Counted from the first letter of the stretch, positions 22,046 to 32,904 are shown. The stretch: 64,000 nucleotides of DNA from Aradus depressus (GCA_963662175.1 OY759215.1:18961079-19025078), one strand, 5' to 3'. A program made the numbers and translations. The notes: generated by a model from the sequence alone, not told the origin.

Positions 22046-22286
22046 ATGTCACAAAAAGCTATTGATTTTTTTAAAATCATATTTAAATTTATTTTTAATT
22101 TTTTTTATTTTCTTTTTAAAATTTGTTTGGAAAGTTGAAAAAGGGGGTTATAGCAAAAAGGAAAAGTATGGGGAGATACATGAAAATTCCATTAGAGCGG
22201 AGGAGGGGGGGAGCGGGGGTCACCATAGGAAGAAGTGTGTATCACGCATTTAATTAAGATTCGCTACATTTCTGTGAAGCTTTTTT

Positions 22287-22690
22287 TACTTCCACAGCTA
22301 TAGGAAGTATAGAGAAAGTTAAGTGATATGACCAAAATTCGATGAGGAGTTTTCAACGGAATTTCATGTTTTCTGACCTTCAGATTTCAAATATGAAAAA
22401 AAAAAATGTAGTGCTCTTTGTGTCTGTGAACACGATAACTACCGAAAGAATGAATGTGTCAACACAAAATTTTATATGTGAATCAAGCATCCTCTAACAA
22501 CTACACCTAATGATTTTCAGCCTAATCGATCAAAGGGATGGCTGGGATTAGGGGGAAGCTTAACAAAAACTCTAATAATTGCCGATAGAATGAATGTATC
22601 GACGCAAAATTTCATATGTGAATTCAAAAACCCATCAAAACGACACATTAATTTTGAGTGGAATCGACAGAAGAGAAGGGGGCTGGGACA
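22287..22690 (+). repeat. Rep-A copy (5' half and two modules)
   Basis: 5' hairpin tacttccacagctataggaa then gtatagagaaagtt; the attcgatgaggagttttcaa block; modules starting near 22448 and 22590. It is replaced at about 22690 by the 55-bp minisatellite. Confidence 0.75.
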
Positions 22691-23062
22691 GAAGGGGAAA
22701 GCCAAACAGGACAGACAGACAGGCGGACGCCAGTTAGCTGGGACAGGAGAGGTAGACCAGGCAGGACACGCAGATAGAGGGGCGCCAGTTAGCTGAGACA
22801 GGAGGGGTAGGCCAGGCAGGACAGACAGACAGACGGGGGCCAGTTAGCTGAGACAGGAGGGGTAGACCAGGCAGGACAGACAGATAGGCGGGCGTCAGTT
22901 AGCTGAGACAGGAGGGGTAAGCCGGGCAGGACAGGCAGACAGGCGGACGCCAGTTAGCTGAGACAGGAGGGATAGGCCAGGCAGGATAGACAGACAGACG
23001 GGGGCCAGTTAGCTGAGACAGGAGGGATAGGCCAGGCAGGACAGACAGGCAGGCGGGCGCCA
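22691..23062. repeat. 55-bp GC-rich minisatellite, about 7 units
   Basis: The word cagttagctg begins at 22731, 22786, 22841, 22896, 22951 and 23006, a constant 55-bp period. Units contain gacaggaggggtaggccagg then caggacagacagacaggcgg. Much more GC-rich than its surroundings. Frames across it are by-products. Confidence 0.9.
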
Positions 23063-23370
23063 CTCCCAGGAGACGCGTATCCTACCAGTCTCACGCTATT
23101 TGCCAGGAAGGTCTCCCGTCCCGTCAGTCTCCTGCATCGCTTGTTGAAATGTCTGGTAAACACGTGTTCACTATAAAATTTGTGGGTGAAATTGAAAAAC
23201 ACCCTGAATAGTACAATTTTAATTTGCCTCAGTATTCCAGGAAGGGCGTCGTGGAACTTGGAATTCGACTTTTCCAGCTTTTTAGCAACAACAAATAATC
23301 TGCAGTTAACATTCCTTTCGATGTAAGGATGGCGCCATAATCTTCGTATTTTCCTTTTTCTATAATAATC

Positions 23371-23593
23371 GTACAGGCTCGGGGACTAACCCTTAACATG
23401 GGGCCATGGTGGCCGTGCGGGCTAGAGCGTAGTGCTTTGGTCGCATGGTTTCACCATGGTTTGCGGGTTCGAATCCCGTCCGGGAGTGAGTTTTATTTCG
23501 TAGATAGAACTCCCTTCCGGGGCCATGGATGTCTTAAATAATTATATATAACACATTGACATGGCTAATATGCACCGCTCATAAAGCCAAAAG

Positions 23594-23648
<55 letters not shown>

Positions 23649-23716
23649 CTTAACATCCCATCCGAACCCGCGATCTTGAGCTCAGGAGGCAAGCTACCTC
23701 TGAGCTACCGGCGCCC
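23371..23716 (-). mobile_element. SINE-1 fragment carrying a second SINE
   Basis: tRNA-like head at the right (ctgagctaccggcgccct reversed) and part of the central domain on the left (cgtacaggctcgggga). It is interrupted at 23400-23644 by SINE-2, with aacccttaacat on both sides. Confidence 0.75.
23400..23644 (+). mobile_element. SINE-2: second tRNA-derived SINE with poly(A) tail
   Basis: tRNA-like 5' region with A-box-like tggccgtgcgggctagagcg and B-box gggttcgaatccc, then a short body and a run of about 55 A. The 12-bp duplication aacccttaacat lies at 23388-23399 and 23645-23656. It differs from SINE-1 in head, body and tail. An A tail implies mobilisation by a poly(A)-recognising LINE. Only one copy is present here. 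Confidence 0.85.
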
Positions 23717-23719
23717 TCG

Positions 23720-24040
23720 TTGTGTACAATGGGTCCGTAGTTGGGTACAATATTGATCAGAGAGTGGTGGGTCAGTTGGGGGATGGCTCAAGGTAGCGTG
23801 TGCCGCCCTCTCTCCCTCGGTAATGTCCATCTCGCATGACTTCACTATCTGATCTAATTGTTATTATGGCAGCCTGGGAACTCCCTAGCTGGCTGTATAG
23901 TGTTACAGTGCTTGGAGGTTAGTCCTCTGTATCATGGACCGGGCCATCTGTAAACAGGACCAGATGGAGGATCCAGTCTCTACACAAACATTACACTCAT
24001 CCTCACTACCACTGCTTCCATTTAAAATTATGTATACGTC
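23720..24040. other. spacer, no gene seen
   Basis: Mixed composition with no recognisable element or coding frame. Confidence 0.4.
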
Positions 24041-24042
24041 TT

Positions 24043-24908
24043 AGTCACTTAGTGAAACCCGTCATTTCGTGAAAAAACAAGGCATTTCATGAACTGCCGG
24101 CATATTGTGAAATTACATTAAATGCTTCGGCTTTTCTTTAAATGACGATTTTTTCTTGATGTTCACAATTGTACGGTATTTAGACTTTGAAGGTTCATGA
24201 AATAGTGATACTGAGGCAGATTGTAAAATCTGATTTTATCATGTTTTTATTAAATTTAAAGCCAAAAAATATTTCAATTAGAATTTAAAAACGCTTTACA
24301 ACTGTAAAAGGTATTTATTAATTTTTATAATATGTTCTTGATACAAATGAAAGAAGAAAATATTTGGAAATGGAATATTATATTTTTAATATAATATGAA
24401 CAAATAAAAAAGAAAATATTTGGAAATGGAATATTATATTTTTAATATAATATGAACAAATAAAAAAGAAAATATTTGGAAATGGAATATTATATTTTTA
24501 ATATAATATGAACAAATAAAAAAGAAAATATTTGATATAGGAACATTATTTTTTTTTTACTTTAATAAAATAATAAGTCATATAAGAATAAAATATCATA
24601 TAAAAAAATGTACTTTCAATGCAAATTAAAATTGAATATGGATGTTTTTTTGGTTTCGAACTGTAATACTGTAATTTGTTTAACTATTCTAGCTTTGAAC
24701 TTAACACTGAAGTGAGATAAAAAATAGCTTATAACCTCAACAAGTGTTACATCATGTTTAGCGAGTGAGATTGTGTAGAACATCAAGTGCCTGACGTAGG
24801 TACGTCATTTCATGAAAAGCCTAGGCATTTATTGTAATTTCACAATTTGCCCGGCAGTTCATGAAATACCTTGTTTTTTCAAGAAATTACTGATTTCACT
24901 AAGTCACT
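24043..24908. mobile_element. non-autonomous DNA transposon with about 100-bp inverted ends
   Basis: The left arm (about 24043-24140) has cacttagtgaaa, gaaaaaacaaggcatttcat and gaactgccgg. The right arm (about 24795-24908) is its reverse complement with about 85-90 percent identity by eye. The interior is AT-rich with a 55-bp tandem array. No coding frame. Class not assigned. Confidence 0.72.
24357..24535. repeat. 55-bp AT-rich tandem repeat
   Basis: gaaaatatttggaaatgg begins at 24357, 24412 and 24467, and a partial unit at 24522. Each unit contains the near-palindrome attatatttttaatataat. It lies inside the inverted-end element. Confidence 0.88.
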
Positions 24909-24909
24909 A

Positions 24910-25330
24910 CGACATATATGTATACACGCCTTTTCCCTGGACCACATTTTGCAATGCCAAAGGCCCTCCAATTTCTAATTTCCTATTTTTATAAATTTTG
25001 TTAAAAGTTATTACAAAATGGAGTTAACAGAAATGTGCGGGATAGTCAATAGTGTGGGATAGGACCAAAACATGAAAATCTCAAAAATTGGGGGATAGGG
25101 CCTTTTGCCTGAAACGCACCGATATAGTAACGATCAGAAGTGAGGCTCCTACATATAATAATATATGTGCTCAGTACATTAATGTATATGCTCCTGCATA
25201 TATCTAATGAGGCCATTGCAGCATATAAGAGAGTCCATATGCTGGTAATGTGTTCCCTTCAGCAGTTTTCTTTGTTTCATTGTACAGCGACATTCTGTGA
25301 TTGTCTTTCATATACCCACTAATACCAGTA
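24910..25330. other. spacer, no gene seen
   Basis: No recognisable element or coding-like frame. Confidence 0.4.
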
Positions 25331-25369
25331 TGAAATGAATTTGAGAGGGGGGAGGGGAGGGGAGAGATC

Positions 25370-25416
25370 TATACAAAAGAGAGATCTATACAAAAGAGAG
25401 ATCTATACAAAAGTGA
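25370..25416. repeat. short tandem repeat, gagatctatacaaaa
   Basis: Three consecutive copies of a 17-bp unit (gagagatctatacaaaa). Confidence 0.8.
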
Positions 25417-25459
25417 TTGGTTGATATAAGAGAGACCTGTGTTCCTTAAACTTCTCTGG

Positions 25460-25670
25460 GATGTTGATATGTTGATTTTTTCCTGCATTTTTTCCAGAGG
25501 TGTCTTCTTTTTTTTCTTTTTTGATAATATTTCGGGAAACTTTCATGTCCGTTCTTCCGGTCACTATATATCATAATGACCGGAAGATGGGACTTGAAAG
25601 TGTCCCGAAATATTGTCAAAAAAAAGAAAAGAAGACATCTCTGGAAAAAATTTCCGGAAAAAATCAACAT
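25460..25670. mobile_element. foldback MITE with about 95-bp arms
   Basis: The arms (25465-25558 and 25572-25668) are reverse complements around a tatatatcat centre; for example tcttccggtcac pairs with gaccggaaga. The word ataagagagacctgt (15 bases) lies on both sides, near 25425 and 25670. It is either a long target duplication or a part of a host repeat, of which relatives occur at about 31370 and 44130. Confidence 0.7.
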
Positions 25671-25713
25671 AAGAGAGACCTGTATACAAATCTTTTTTTT
25701 TTTTAAATTAGTT

Positions 25714-25960
25714 AATTATTGTGACTCATATCGCCTGCTACCAGAGTGTTCTTTCGTCGCTTTAGTGAACATGAGCCCGACCCTACTGTTTAAGTCCTAA
25801 ATTTTGCCTATCTAGGTTTAGTTACCAAGGATAGGGTCTAACATCGGGTAGGCTCAGGCCCATCGTTTAACGTCCCAATCGAAGGACGACATGCTCAAGA
25901 TTTTTTATCTTCCACATATAAAAACTGAGGGCCTCGACCTTCGAACCCACGTATCATGAA
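25714..25960 (-). mobile_element. SINE-1 copy, degraded head
   Basis: tgactcatatcgcctgctac at the 3' end, the central domain (cccaatcgaaggacgacatg) and B-box-like cttcgaaccc. The 5' tRNA-like head beyond that is lost. Confidence 0.72.
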
Positions 25961-25964
25961 AAAA

Positions 25965-26455
25965 ATAGTGAATTTTCCAGGCAACGCTGGGTAAAACAGC
26001 TAGTTTTAAATTAAAATAATAAATAAATGCTTCAAGTACGTTCTTAATTAGAAAAAGGAATTTAAAAAATTTATAATTTCTGCCATTTTTTAATTCTGCT
26101 AGCAGCCCGATAACAAAATTCAAAAACAAAAACAAGTTGACTTTCCACCAAAGCCGTTGTCGCACAACAGAATTGGGCCAGAAAGCTTTAAGTACATTGA
26201 GGGCTTCTAAGATAAGCCTGCCATTGTATCCACTTCTTCCGAAGCCTCCAAGCATAAACCGAAATTTCTCTCTCTTTCATATATATTTTTATTTTTCTCC
26301 CCACAAACCTTAAATTCCCCGTCAAATAGCTGCTTATTATTCAGGACATGCTAAGCTAAGCCCTCAGAGAAGAAAGCCCCCAGGGGCTCTCAACCACTGA
26401 CCATGCACAACTGTCAACTTTAAGCTGCCCCACATAACAACTTCTTCTTTAAACA
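25965..26455. other. spacer, no gene seen
   Basis: A 116-codon frame on the minus strand (25905-26255) overlaps the SINE and shows no recognisable domain. Confidence 0.4.
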
Positions 26456-26463
26456 TTTTTTAT

Positions 26464-26912
26464 TACTTGCCCAGCTATAAGAAGTATTGGAGAAGTTATG
26501 TAATCGGTCAAAAAGTTCGATGCAGAGTTTTCAAAGGAATTGCATATTTTCCGACTTCTAGATGCCAAATATGAAAAGAAAAAAATGGTGTCTGTGCGTC
26601 TGTAAACTCGATAACTCCCGATAGAATGAACGTATCGACATGAAATTAATATTTAAAGTCAAAACTCAATGAGTACCTTTTTAACCTGTCAAATTTCAGC
26701 GATATGGGCTGAAGGTGGATCAGGGGAGGGGCTCAATTTAAAAACTGTCGATGTAATGAATTTATCGATACAAAATTTAGTATGCGGATTAACGAGCCCC
26801 TGTGTAAGTCAACTGTGGAGTATTAGCGCAAACGGTCAACTGGTTTCGGACAGGGAGCAAAAAATTAATTGATTAATTCGTTCTGGGGAAGTACACTGAC
26901 GGAGATTCACTG
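26464..26912 (+). repeat. Rep-A copy, nearly complete but internally shortened
   Basis: 5' end tacttgcccagctataagaa, the attcgatgc-like block, a module near 26625, the terminal module near 26755, gcgcaaacggtcaactgg, and the 3' end ttctggggaagtacactgac then ggagattcac. The middle module is missing. Confidence 0.75.
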
Positions 26913-27181
26913 ATTTTTTTATTTTTTTTGCAGCCTATGGAATGATCATTTTTCAGTATAACAGTCATCAGACGAGATGTCAGTGTAAAATGACCATGCT
27001 TCAGCATCATGTCCTCCACTGCTAAATATTGTCTGCTGTGAAAGAAGATGCAATATCGCCCAAAGATCCCCTAGGTTGGAGGAGAGGCTTCCTAACGCTT
27101 CTCTCTACGGAATGTAATTACATAAAGGACGTACAGGAAGTGTAGTCTGCTCTGAGTTAAGCTAATGTAAAAAGCGTTAAT

Positions 27182-27517
27182 TCAGGTGGTCGGATTAAGA
27201 CGGCTTATGTCGTCATAAAGGCGGGTACTTTGATCTCTGTAGGACCACATCCTCCCACAGCCCTTCCTCTCAACATATCCAATATCCTCTGACTCAATCA
27301 AGTTCCAATATGGCCCCCAACCTTTCCCCTCATTAACTTGATCCCAGCATAGATTTTTGACTTCAATTATTTCTCTATATCGACTTACCAGAGAATCTAA
27401 ATTGGAGGGTTTTGAGTTATTACCATTTGTTGATAGTTTCCTTAAGGCTTGCACACTATCAAGCAACAAGCGGCAACATGTTTCACAATAGGGTAGGCCA
27501 AAAAAAATAGTTTTCAC
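27182..27517 (-). other. unrecognised 111-codon open frame
   Basis: An open frame between two Rep-A copies with balanced composition (LLLDSVQALRKLSTNGNNSK, then WDQVNEGKGWGPYWNLIESE) and a C-x2-C near the start. It has no true ATG (it opens with GTG) and matches no family I recognise. It could be a fragment of a TE or of a host exon. Confidence 0.2.
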
Positions 27518-27539
27518 TAAACTAAAAAATCCTCATACT

Positions 27540-27683
27540 AATTACATCATCATAGAAGGAGTTATAGTTTTAAGCCCTCCCCTAAACCCCAACTTTTCAC
27601 TTGGTGTAATCATTATGGGGTTTTGGGTACACATATAAAATTTCGTATCGATACATTCATTATATCGACAGTTATCGTAAATT
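27540..27683 (-). repeat. Rep-A module, reverse
   Basis: gggttttgggtacacatata, aaatttcgtatcgatacatt and cattatatcgacagttatcg, in reverse module order. Adjoins the forward copy at 27687, so the two lie head to head. Confidence 0.6.
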
Positions 27684-27686
27684 TTC

Positions 27687-28284
27687 TACTTCCCCAGCTA
27701 CATGAAGTATAGGGGAAGTTATGTAATCGGTCAGAAATTCGAAGTTGACTTTTCACCGAGATTTCATGTATTCCGAAACCATAATTCCAAAAATAGAAAA
27801 AAAAATGTCTGTATGTGTGTGTGTCTGTGAATACGATAACTCCCGATAAAATGAATGTATCAACATGAAATTTTATATGTATATCCAGAACATCATAATG
27901 ACAACACGTATTGATTTTCAGCCAAATCGTACCAAAGGGAAGGGGGGATTAGGGGAGAGGCTTAACTCAAAAAATCTAACAACTGCAGTTGTAATGAATG
28001 TATCAACACAAAATTTCATATGTGAATTCAAAACTCCCTAAGAATAACAATTATTAATTTACAGCCGAATCGGCCGAAGGAAAGGGGGTTTAGGGGTGGG
28101 GACTCAACCCCAAACCCTTATAACCTTCGATGTAATGAATTTATCGGCACAAAATTCAGTATGCGGAATTAGGAGCCTCTATGTAAGTCAACTATTGACT
28201 ATTAGCCCAAACGGTTTTGGAGGGGGAGCCAAAATTTAATTGATTAGTTCTTTCTGGAGAATTCGTTTAGCGATGATTCATGAA
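27687..28284 (+). repeat. Rep-A, most complete copy (about 600 bp)
   Basis: 5' hairpin tacttccccagctacatgaa then gtataggggaagttatg; attcgaagttgac; A-rich run; tgtgtctgtgaatacgataa; modules opening near 27850, 27994 and 28134 (period about 140 bp), each with a pyrimidine/purine-skewed block gaaggggggattagggg; then gactattagcccaaacgg and a 3' end near 28284. No open reading frame of note. Confidence 0.8.
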
Positions 28285-28769
28285 ATGCCGGGTGAAAACA
28301 CGACATCGAATTTTCATTTTCGGATCGAGTACCCGCCCAAATATACCAATTAGACAACTGTTAGTGCAAAAGTTGACTTCTAGTCCAGTGTTCCCACTCT
28401 GACCAGAGGCCTTTTAGTTAGTAGGCTCATTCCGATTTGGTTCCCATCTTGTATTGTGATGGTATACATGTTATAATGAAAAATATAATAATAAAAGTAT
28501 GAAAAATATATTTTATTCTTTGATTTTTTAACATAACATTATTAATAAAATACTCAAATAAAAAAATAAATTATATTTGTATAATCAACTACATAAGTTT
28601 TTTTTTTCTTGCTTTGGTTCGTGCGAAAATATCAATGATATCATAATCAATTTCTTGCACTAACTGTGCTTCCATGGACAATAATATAAGTGATCCATAC
28701 TTGCACGCAAATAGTTTTTTACTCTTTTTAACGTGGAAAATTATCGTCCCAGAAAAATTCGTTGAGGGC

Positions 28770-28985
28770 ATTTTCTATTATTTAATCAGCTCTCTAAAAC
28801 TTAGATCATTCATTGTTAATAAATAATGTATTTCAACTTACATATTATATTGATATTCAATACCTACATCCCCACACCATATTTACTCTCTGTATTACCT
28901 TATTATTATTATTATTAATTTGTAAATACTTATTTTATTTATACTTTTTTTCATTTATTTATGTTATTTATTTACTTTGTTAAAG
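28770..28985. repeat. dispersed repeat Rep-G, copy 1
   Basis: About 215 bp, roughly 90 percent identical by eye to 39446-39660: attttctattatttaatcag, acttagatcattcattgtta, atattcaatacctacatccc, then an ATT microsatellite. Confidence 0.8.
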
Positions 28986-29024
28986 GTTCCTTTATATATG
29001 ACGGAAAACATAAAATGAAGTTAT

Positions 29025-29130
29025 GAACGACTTTATACTAAATTTCGTGTTGATATTGGCATTATATTGACAATTATTAGGATTTTTGAGTTGAGCCCCA
29101 CCTCTCATCCCCCCTCCCCTTAAAATAATA
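29025..29130 (-). repeat. Rep-A fragment
   Basis: ctaaatttcgtgttgatatt, then the gttgagcccc block, in reverse order as in other copies. Confidence 0.5.
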
Positions 29131-29234
29131 GATGCAGTCTTCATGGGGTACAAGAATTCGTTCTGAAAATATTTCTGGTTACGCCCCTAGCTTTTTTCAT
29201 AGACTTAATTCTTAACTTTTCTGACTGATTAAAT

Positions 29235-29345
29235 AATTAAAACAAACTTAGTTTTTTAATATTGCTTATTTCCCAATAAATTCATACATAAACTATCAGT
29301 TTCGGCATTACACCATCCTCAGATTTAGTTATGAACTGTGTGCTG
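29235..29345 (-). mobile_element. Penelope-like terminus, family P2 relative (diverged)
   Basis: aaacaaacttagttttttaa, then aactatcagtttcggcatta and agatttagttatgaact, parallel to the left end of the element at 52517. Confidence 0.55.
29292..29327 (-). ncRNA. hammerhead-like ribozyme motif (P2 relative, decayed)
   Basis: On the minus strand: CTGAGGA (N7 is G), unpaired T, GGT/(T)GCC stem II, GAAA, then CTGATAG in place of the palindrome, so stem III is broken. Probably inactive. Confidence 0.4.
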
Positions 29346-29349
29346 ATGT

Positions 29350-30600
29350 TTTATTTATTTATTACAAATTTCCACAATATTATTTAAATTATTTTATTTA
29401 AATATTTATTATTAAAGGAGAATGCGCTACACTGGCAGGCAATATTATCCCTATCTAAAGTGGGGAGATTCAAAGGGTTATTGAAGGACACTGACTCAAT
29501 TGTAAAGAGATGATCTCTTTACACAATAGAAATTATTATTATTATTATTAATTCGTTGAGGAAATATACTAATTTTTACAGTGATTAGCACAGTAATTTT
29601 TCTTATACTGGTCTTTCAGTGCAGTTACCGGAGAAAAGAGAAATTAATTGATTGTAATTTTTAGTCGCTCTTCAAATTTTGGCGCCCCTCAAACTTTGGC
29701 GCCCTAGGCCCGGGCCTCATTGCTGTTTTGAGTACAGTCATACGTTTTTGTTGCACCCTGTTAATAACATAAATTATTAATGAAAACTTGGTGTTATTAT
29801 TAATGAAACTAACACCAATTAAGGGAGCCATGTAACACAACAGCTGGTTCTATGATAAAGGCCCTTTGTGGAACTTAATGCATTATTATAACGAAGTTTA
29901 TACCATGTCTTTGGGAGGGTATTAGTATCTAATTATAAATTTAGAATATAAACTTCAATCCCTAATTATAGCCTTTCATAAGGTAATTCAGTTTAGTTAA
30001 CAGTTTTCAGGGTTTAATTACCAGGAAATCATTAACAGATTAATGTACGTTTATAGTTTGAAAACATGTTGAATAAGTTTTCTTCCAAGTTGAGAAAGGT
30101 GAACATATTGTGAAAATTCGCCAGTCCATGTCATAGTTGCCATTATGGAAAAGACGAAGGTCACTTTCAATGCCCTGAACTACCTAGCCCGCACGACGTG
30201 GGTTCCCGGCTGTTCAATACAGTCTACACTTGGATTATTCGTGGCTATAGAAATATACACTCCTGCAGGTTGGTGACATCGCTTCACGAATCTGATGTTT
30301 CTCTTAGAGCAACCTTGGATTGGATAGTGGAATTGTGGCAACAACGTTGGTCACGATGTTTGGATGACCGAACGACGTACACTAACTTTCCGGACGTCCA
30401 GCTCCTCTTACACTTGGGTACAGCCTAATCATTGGATGTCTCAAACATTATCAGGTCATCAGGTGACTTTAATTCTAAGCTCTTCTAAGCTTCTTCTTTA
30501 TGAGTAAGAACAACCTGAACTCTTCGTACGGTGACTATTGCTGTAAAAGGCTTTTTGGTGGCTCGCTGCTCGCCTCCATGACTGTTGTGTGGATTGGAAA
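29350..30600. other. spacer, no confident gene
   Basis: AT-rich unique-looking sequence; a 76-codon frame at 30198-30428 has no recognisable domain. Confidence 0.4.
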
Positions 30601-30675
30601 ACATCTAGAGACTCAACATCGAATTTCTGCCTGATTACATAACTTCCCTTATACGTCGTATAGCTGGGGACATAA
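30600..30675 (-). repeat. Rep-A 5' end fragment
   Basis: aacatcgaatttctgcctga, ttacataacttcccttatac and gtatagctgggga, the reversed hairpin end. Confidence 0.6.
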
Positions 30676-30959
30676 TTCCATACTTTATTATAATAAATTT
30701 GTTTGAAAATGATCGTTAATAGAATTACAAGAGAAATAAAACTCACGAATGAAGCTCAATTCTACTGACTGTTCTGGTAATTTGAACAATGTTTCAGTGT
30801 CAATTACGTACTTGTTTCCAAATGCGTGTTTGGTGGTTTTACATATTTTACATCGGCAATATAATTCTACCTCTAGATTTGACTGTTGAAAATCGCTTTT
30901 GTTGCCTCTAACCAATCCTCCAAGTAAATTCTGGAGGTGGAATTTCTCGAGAAATATTG

Positions 30960-31115
30960 GCCAACCTCTCACAGATTTTTTTAATAATTTTTACTAGCTG
31001 GCTTTCGAGCTTGTCCTCATCATCAGGCAGTCTGGTAAAATAATTTTAAAAACAAGATACTTTAAAATGTTTTAATAAATAAAATTTAAAAATGAAAATA
31101 AACTTTTATAAAACT
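30960..31115 (-). mobile_element. Penelope-like terminus, family P1 (single end)
   Basis: Same order as the left arm at 10369: acctctcacagattttt, the ribozyme-like block, tctggtaaaataattttaaa, then the AT-rich arm. Confidence 0.6.
30995..31033 (-). ncRNA. hammerhead-like ribozyme motif (P1)
   Basis: On the minus strand: CTGATGA, unpaired T, a GAGG...GCTC stem II with a mismatch, GAAA, then AGCCAGCT, where one change breaks the palindrome. A diverged, probably dead copy. Confidence 0.45.
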
Positions 31116-31371
31116 ATAATTTTTTTGACGTTTAATATGTGATTTCCAACTATGAAGTACATCATAACTAGGAAATATGAACAAAAGAAAAACAGAAACA
31201 CCACTTGAGTCTATTGATGAGACTGCTGAACACCAACGTCTCCTCAGGGGTTTCCTCAGGCAGGAGGTCACGCGGCCAACGACGATTCAGTCGTCGAGGA
31301 GGGTTGCCCGGCATATGTATGAAATGAGGGGGTGGGGGAGGGAATGTGATTTGTACAAAAGTGGTTGGCAT
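31116..31371 (-). pseudogene. Jockey-like LINE C-terminal fragment
   Basis: Minus-strand translation contains NPPRRLNRRWPRDLLPEETP, matching the RRLNR-x-WPRDLL ending of Jockey-type ORF2; the 36880 copy has RRLNRQWPRDLL. About 60 residues remain. Confidence 0.55.
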
Positions 31372-31500
31372 AAGAAAGACCTGTTATGTCCACATCACAT
31401 AATGTTCAATTCCCCAGCTATATGAAGCTTGACTACTGTCTTTATTATTATTTATTTATTTTATCTTTCATTGTGAATACCAAATAAATGTTTTTCTTTC

Positions 31501-32143
31501 TGAAGCATAAGGGAAGTTCTGTGATCGGTCAGTTATAATGAATGTGTTAACACAAAGTTTCTTATGTAAATTCAAACCCCATAAGAACGTTACGTACCAA
31601 TTTTCCGTCGAATCGGCCGAAGGAAAGTGGGGTTCAGAGAGAAACTCAACCCAAAAAACTTCCGATCGACATGAAATTTTATATTTGAATTCAAAACTCC
31701 CTAAAGACATAACCTATTAATTATTCGAGGCTGCCATCAATATCAGGCAGTCAACAACAAAATGACTGTATGTCTGTAGGCACAATAACTCCCGCAAGAA
31801 TGAATGTATCGACACGAAATTTTATATATGAATCCAAAACCCTCGTGAGGATAGCACCTATTGATTTTCAGCCAAATAAGCCAAAGAGAAGGGGGAAATT
31901 AGGGGGGAGGTTTCACACAAAAACATTAATAAATGGCCGTTGTAATGAATTTATCAACAAAAAATTCTATATGTAAATTTAAAACCTCATAAGGACGACA
32001 CGAATCAATTTTCCGCGGAATCGGCGGAAAAGAAGGGGAATCAGAGAGGGACTCAACTCAACCCAATAACTGCACGTCTATGACGCGAAAAGTTAATTTA
32101 TTACTTTGTTCTGGGGAAGTACATTGCCGGTGTTTCATCGTCG
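31501..32143 (+). repeat. Rep-A copy with four modules
   Basis: Modules open near 31538, 31800 and 31945, with further partial blocks; the 3' end is ttctggggaagtacattgcc then ggtgtttcatcg. The 5' hairpin is degraded and a short unrelated stretch lies near 31735. Confidence 0.65.
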
Positions 32144-32432
32144 ATTTTTTAACTTACTTTAAATTGACGCTCATATTAGTTACATTGGCTTAAGTACCCG
32201 TTATTTTCATCCTCTTTCACTTTTAGATAAAAAATATCAACAAAATAATGATAATAATAAAATAACATTTCTATGTGCAATCTGTGTTACTAGTAACGTG
32301 GTGTGACAAAGCAAATCACATAGGACTGATTACCGTTATTCGATTATCTGCAGTTCTGTCTGATAAACGTTTTGTAGGCCGGCTAACTGTTCTCACTCCA
32401 TTGTTCTTGCAACACTTCGTTGGGACAATATT

Positions 32433-32825
32433 AATTCCCCAGCTTTATGATGTATTGGGGAAGTTAAATCATCGGTAAGAAATTCGATGCGAAGTTTCAT
32501 GTTTTTGGACCTCTTGATTTCAAAAATAAAAAAAAAAACGTCTGTATATAGACACGTTAACTCACGATAGAATGAATAACAAAAACACAAAAACTATAAT
32601 AACTGCCGTTGTAATGAATGGATGGCACCTATCAATATTCCGCAAAATTGGTCCAAAATGGCTTTGACTCAAATATACTAATAATGTAAGACTTGTGCTA
32701 CTATGTAAGTACTGTACAGTACTCAAATACTGAGTTTTAGCCTTAAAGCTGATTAGTTTTGGAGGGAGAGCAAAAAACATAATTGATTAATTCGTGCTGG
32801 TGAAGTACATAGCCGGTGATTCACC
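32433..32825 (+). repeat. Rep-A copy, internally deleted
   Basis: 5' end attccccagctttatgatgt then attggggaagtt; 3' end gctggtgaagtacatagccg followed by gtgattcaccaacgac. The central modules are shortened. Confidence 0.68.
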
Positions 32826-32904
32826 AACGACTTTTCTTTTCAATTCTTATATATTTAGTTCACCTCTAACAAGAAAATATTGGTTTCTGAAAAAAAATAC
32901 TTAA

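Noticed and set aside
22691..23062. CRISPR-like regular spacing
   Set aside because: Units are contiguous and related along their full length with no unique spacers; the context is an animal genome.
27687..28284. Rep-A as a classical Helitron
   Set aside because: The 3' hairpin is suggestive, but the expected CTRR terminus and a 5' TC between A and T were not seen consistently.
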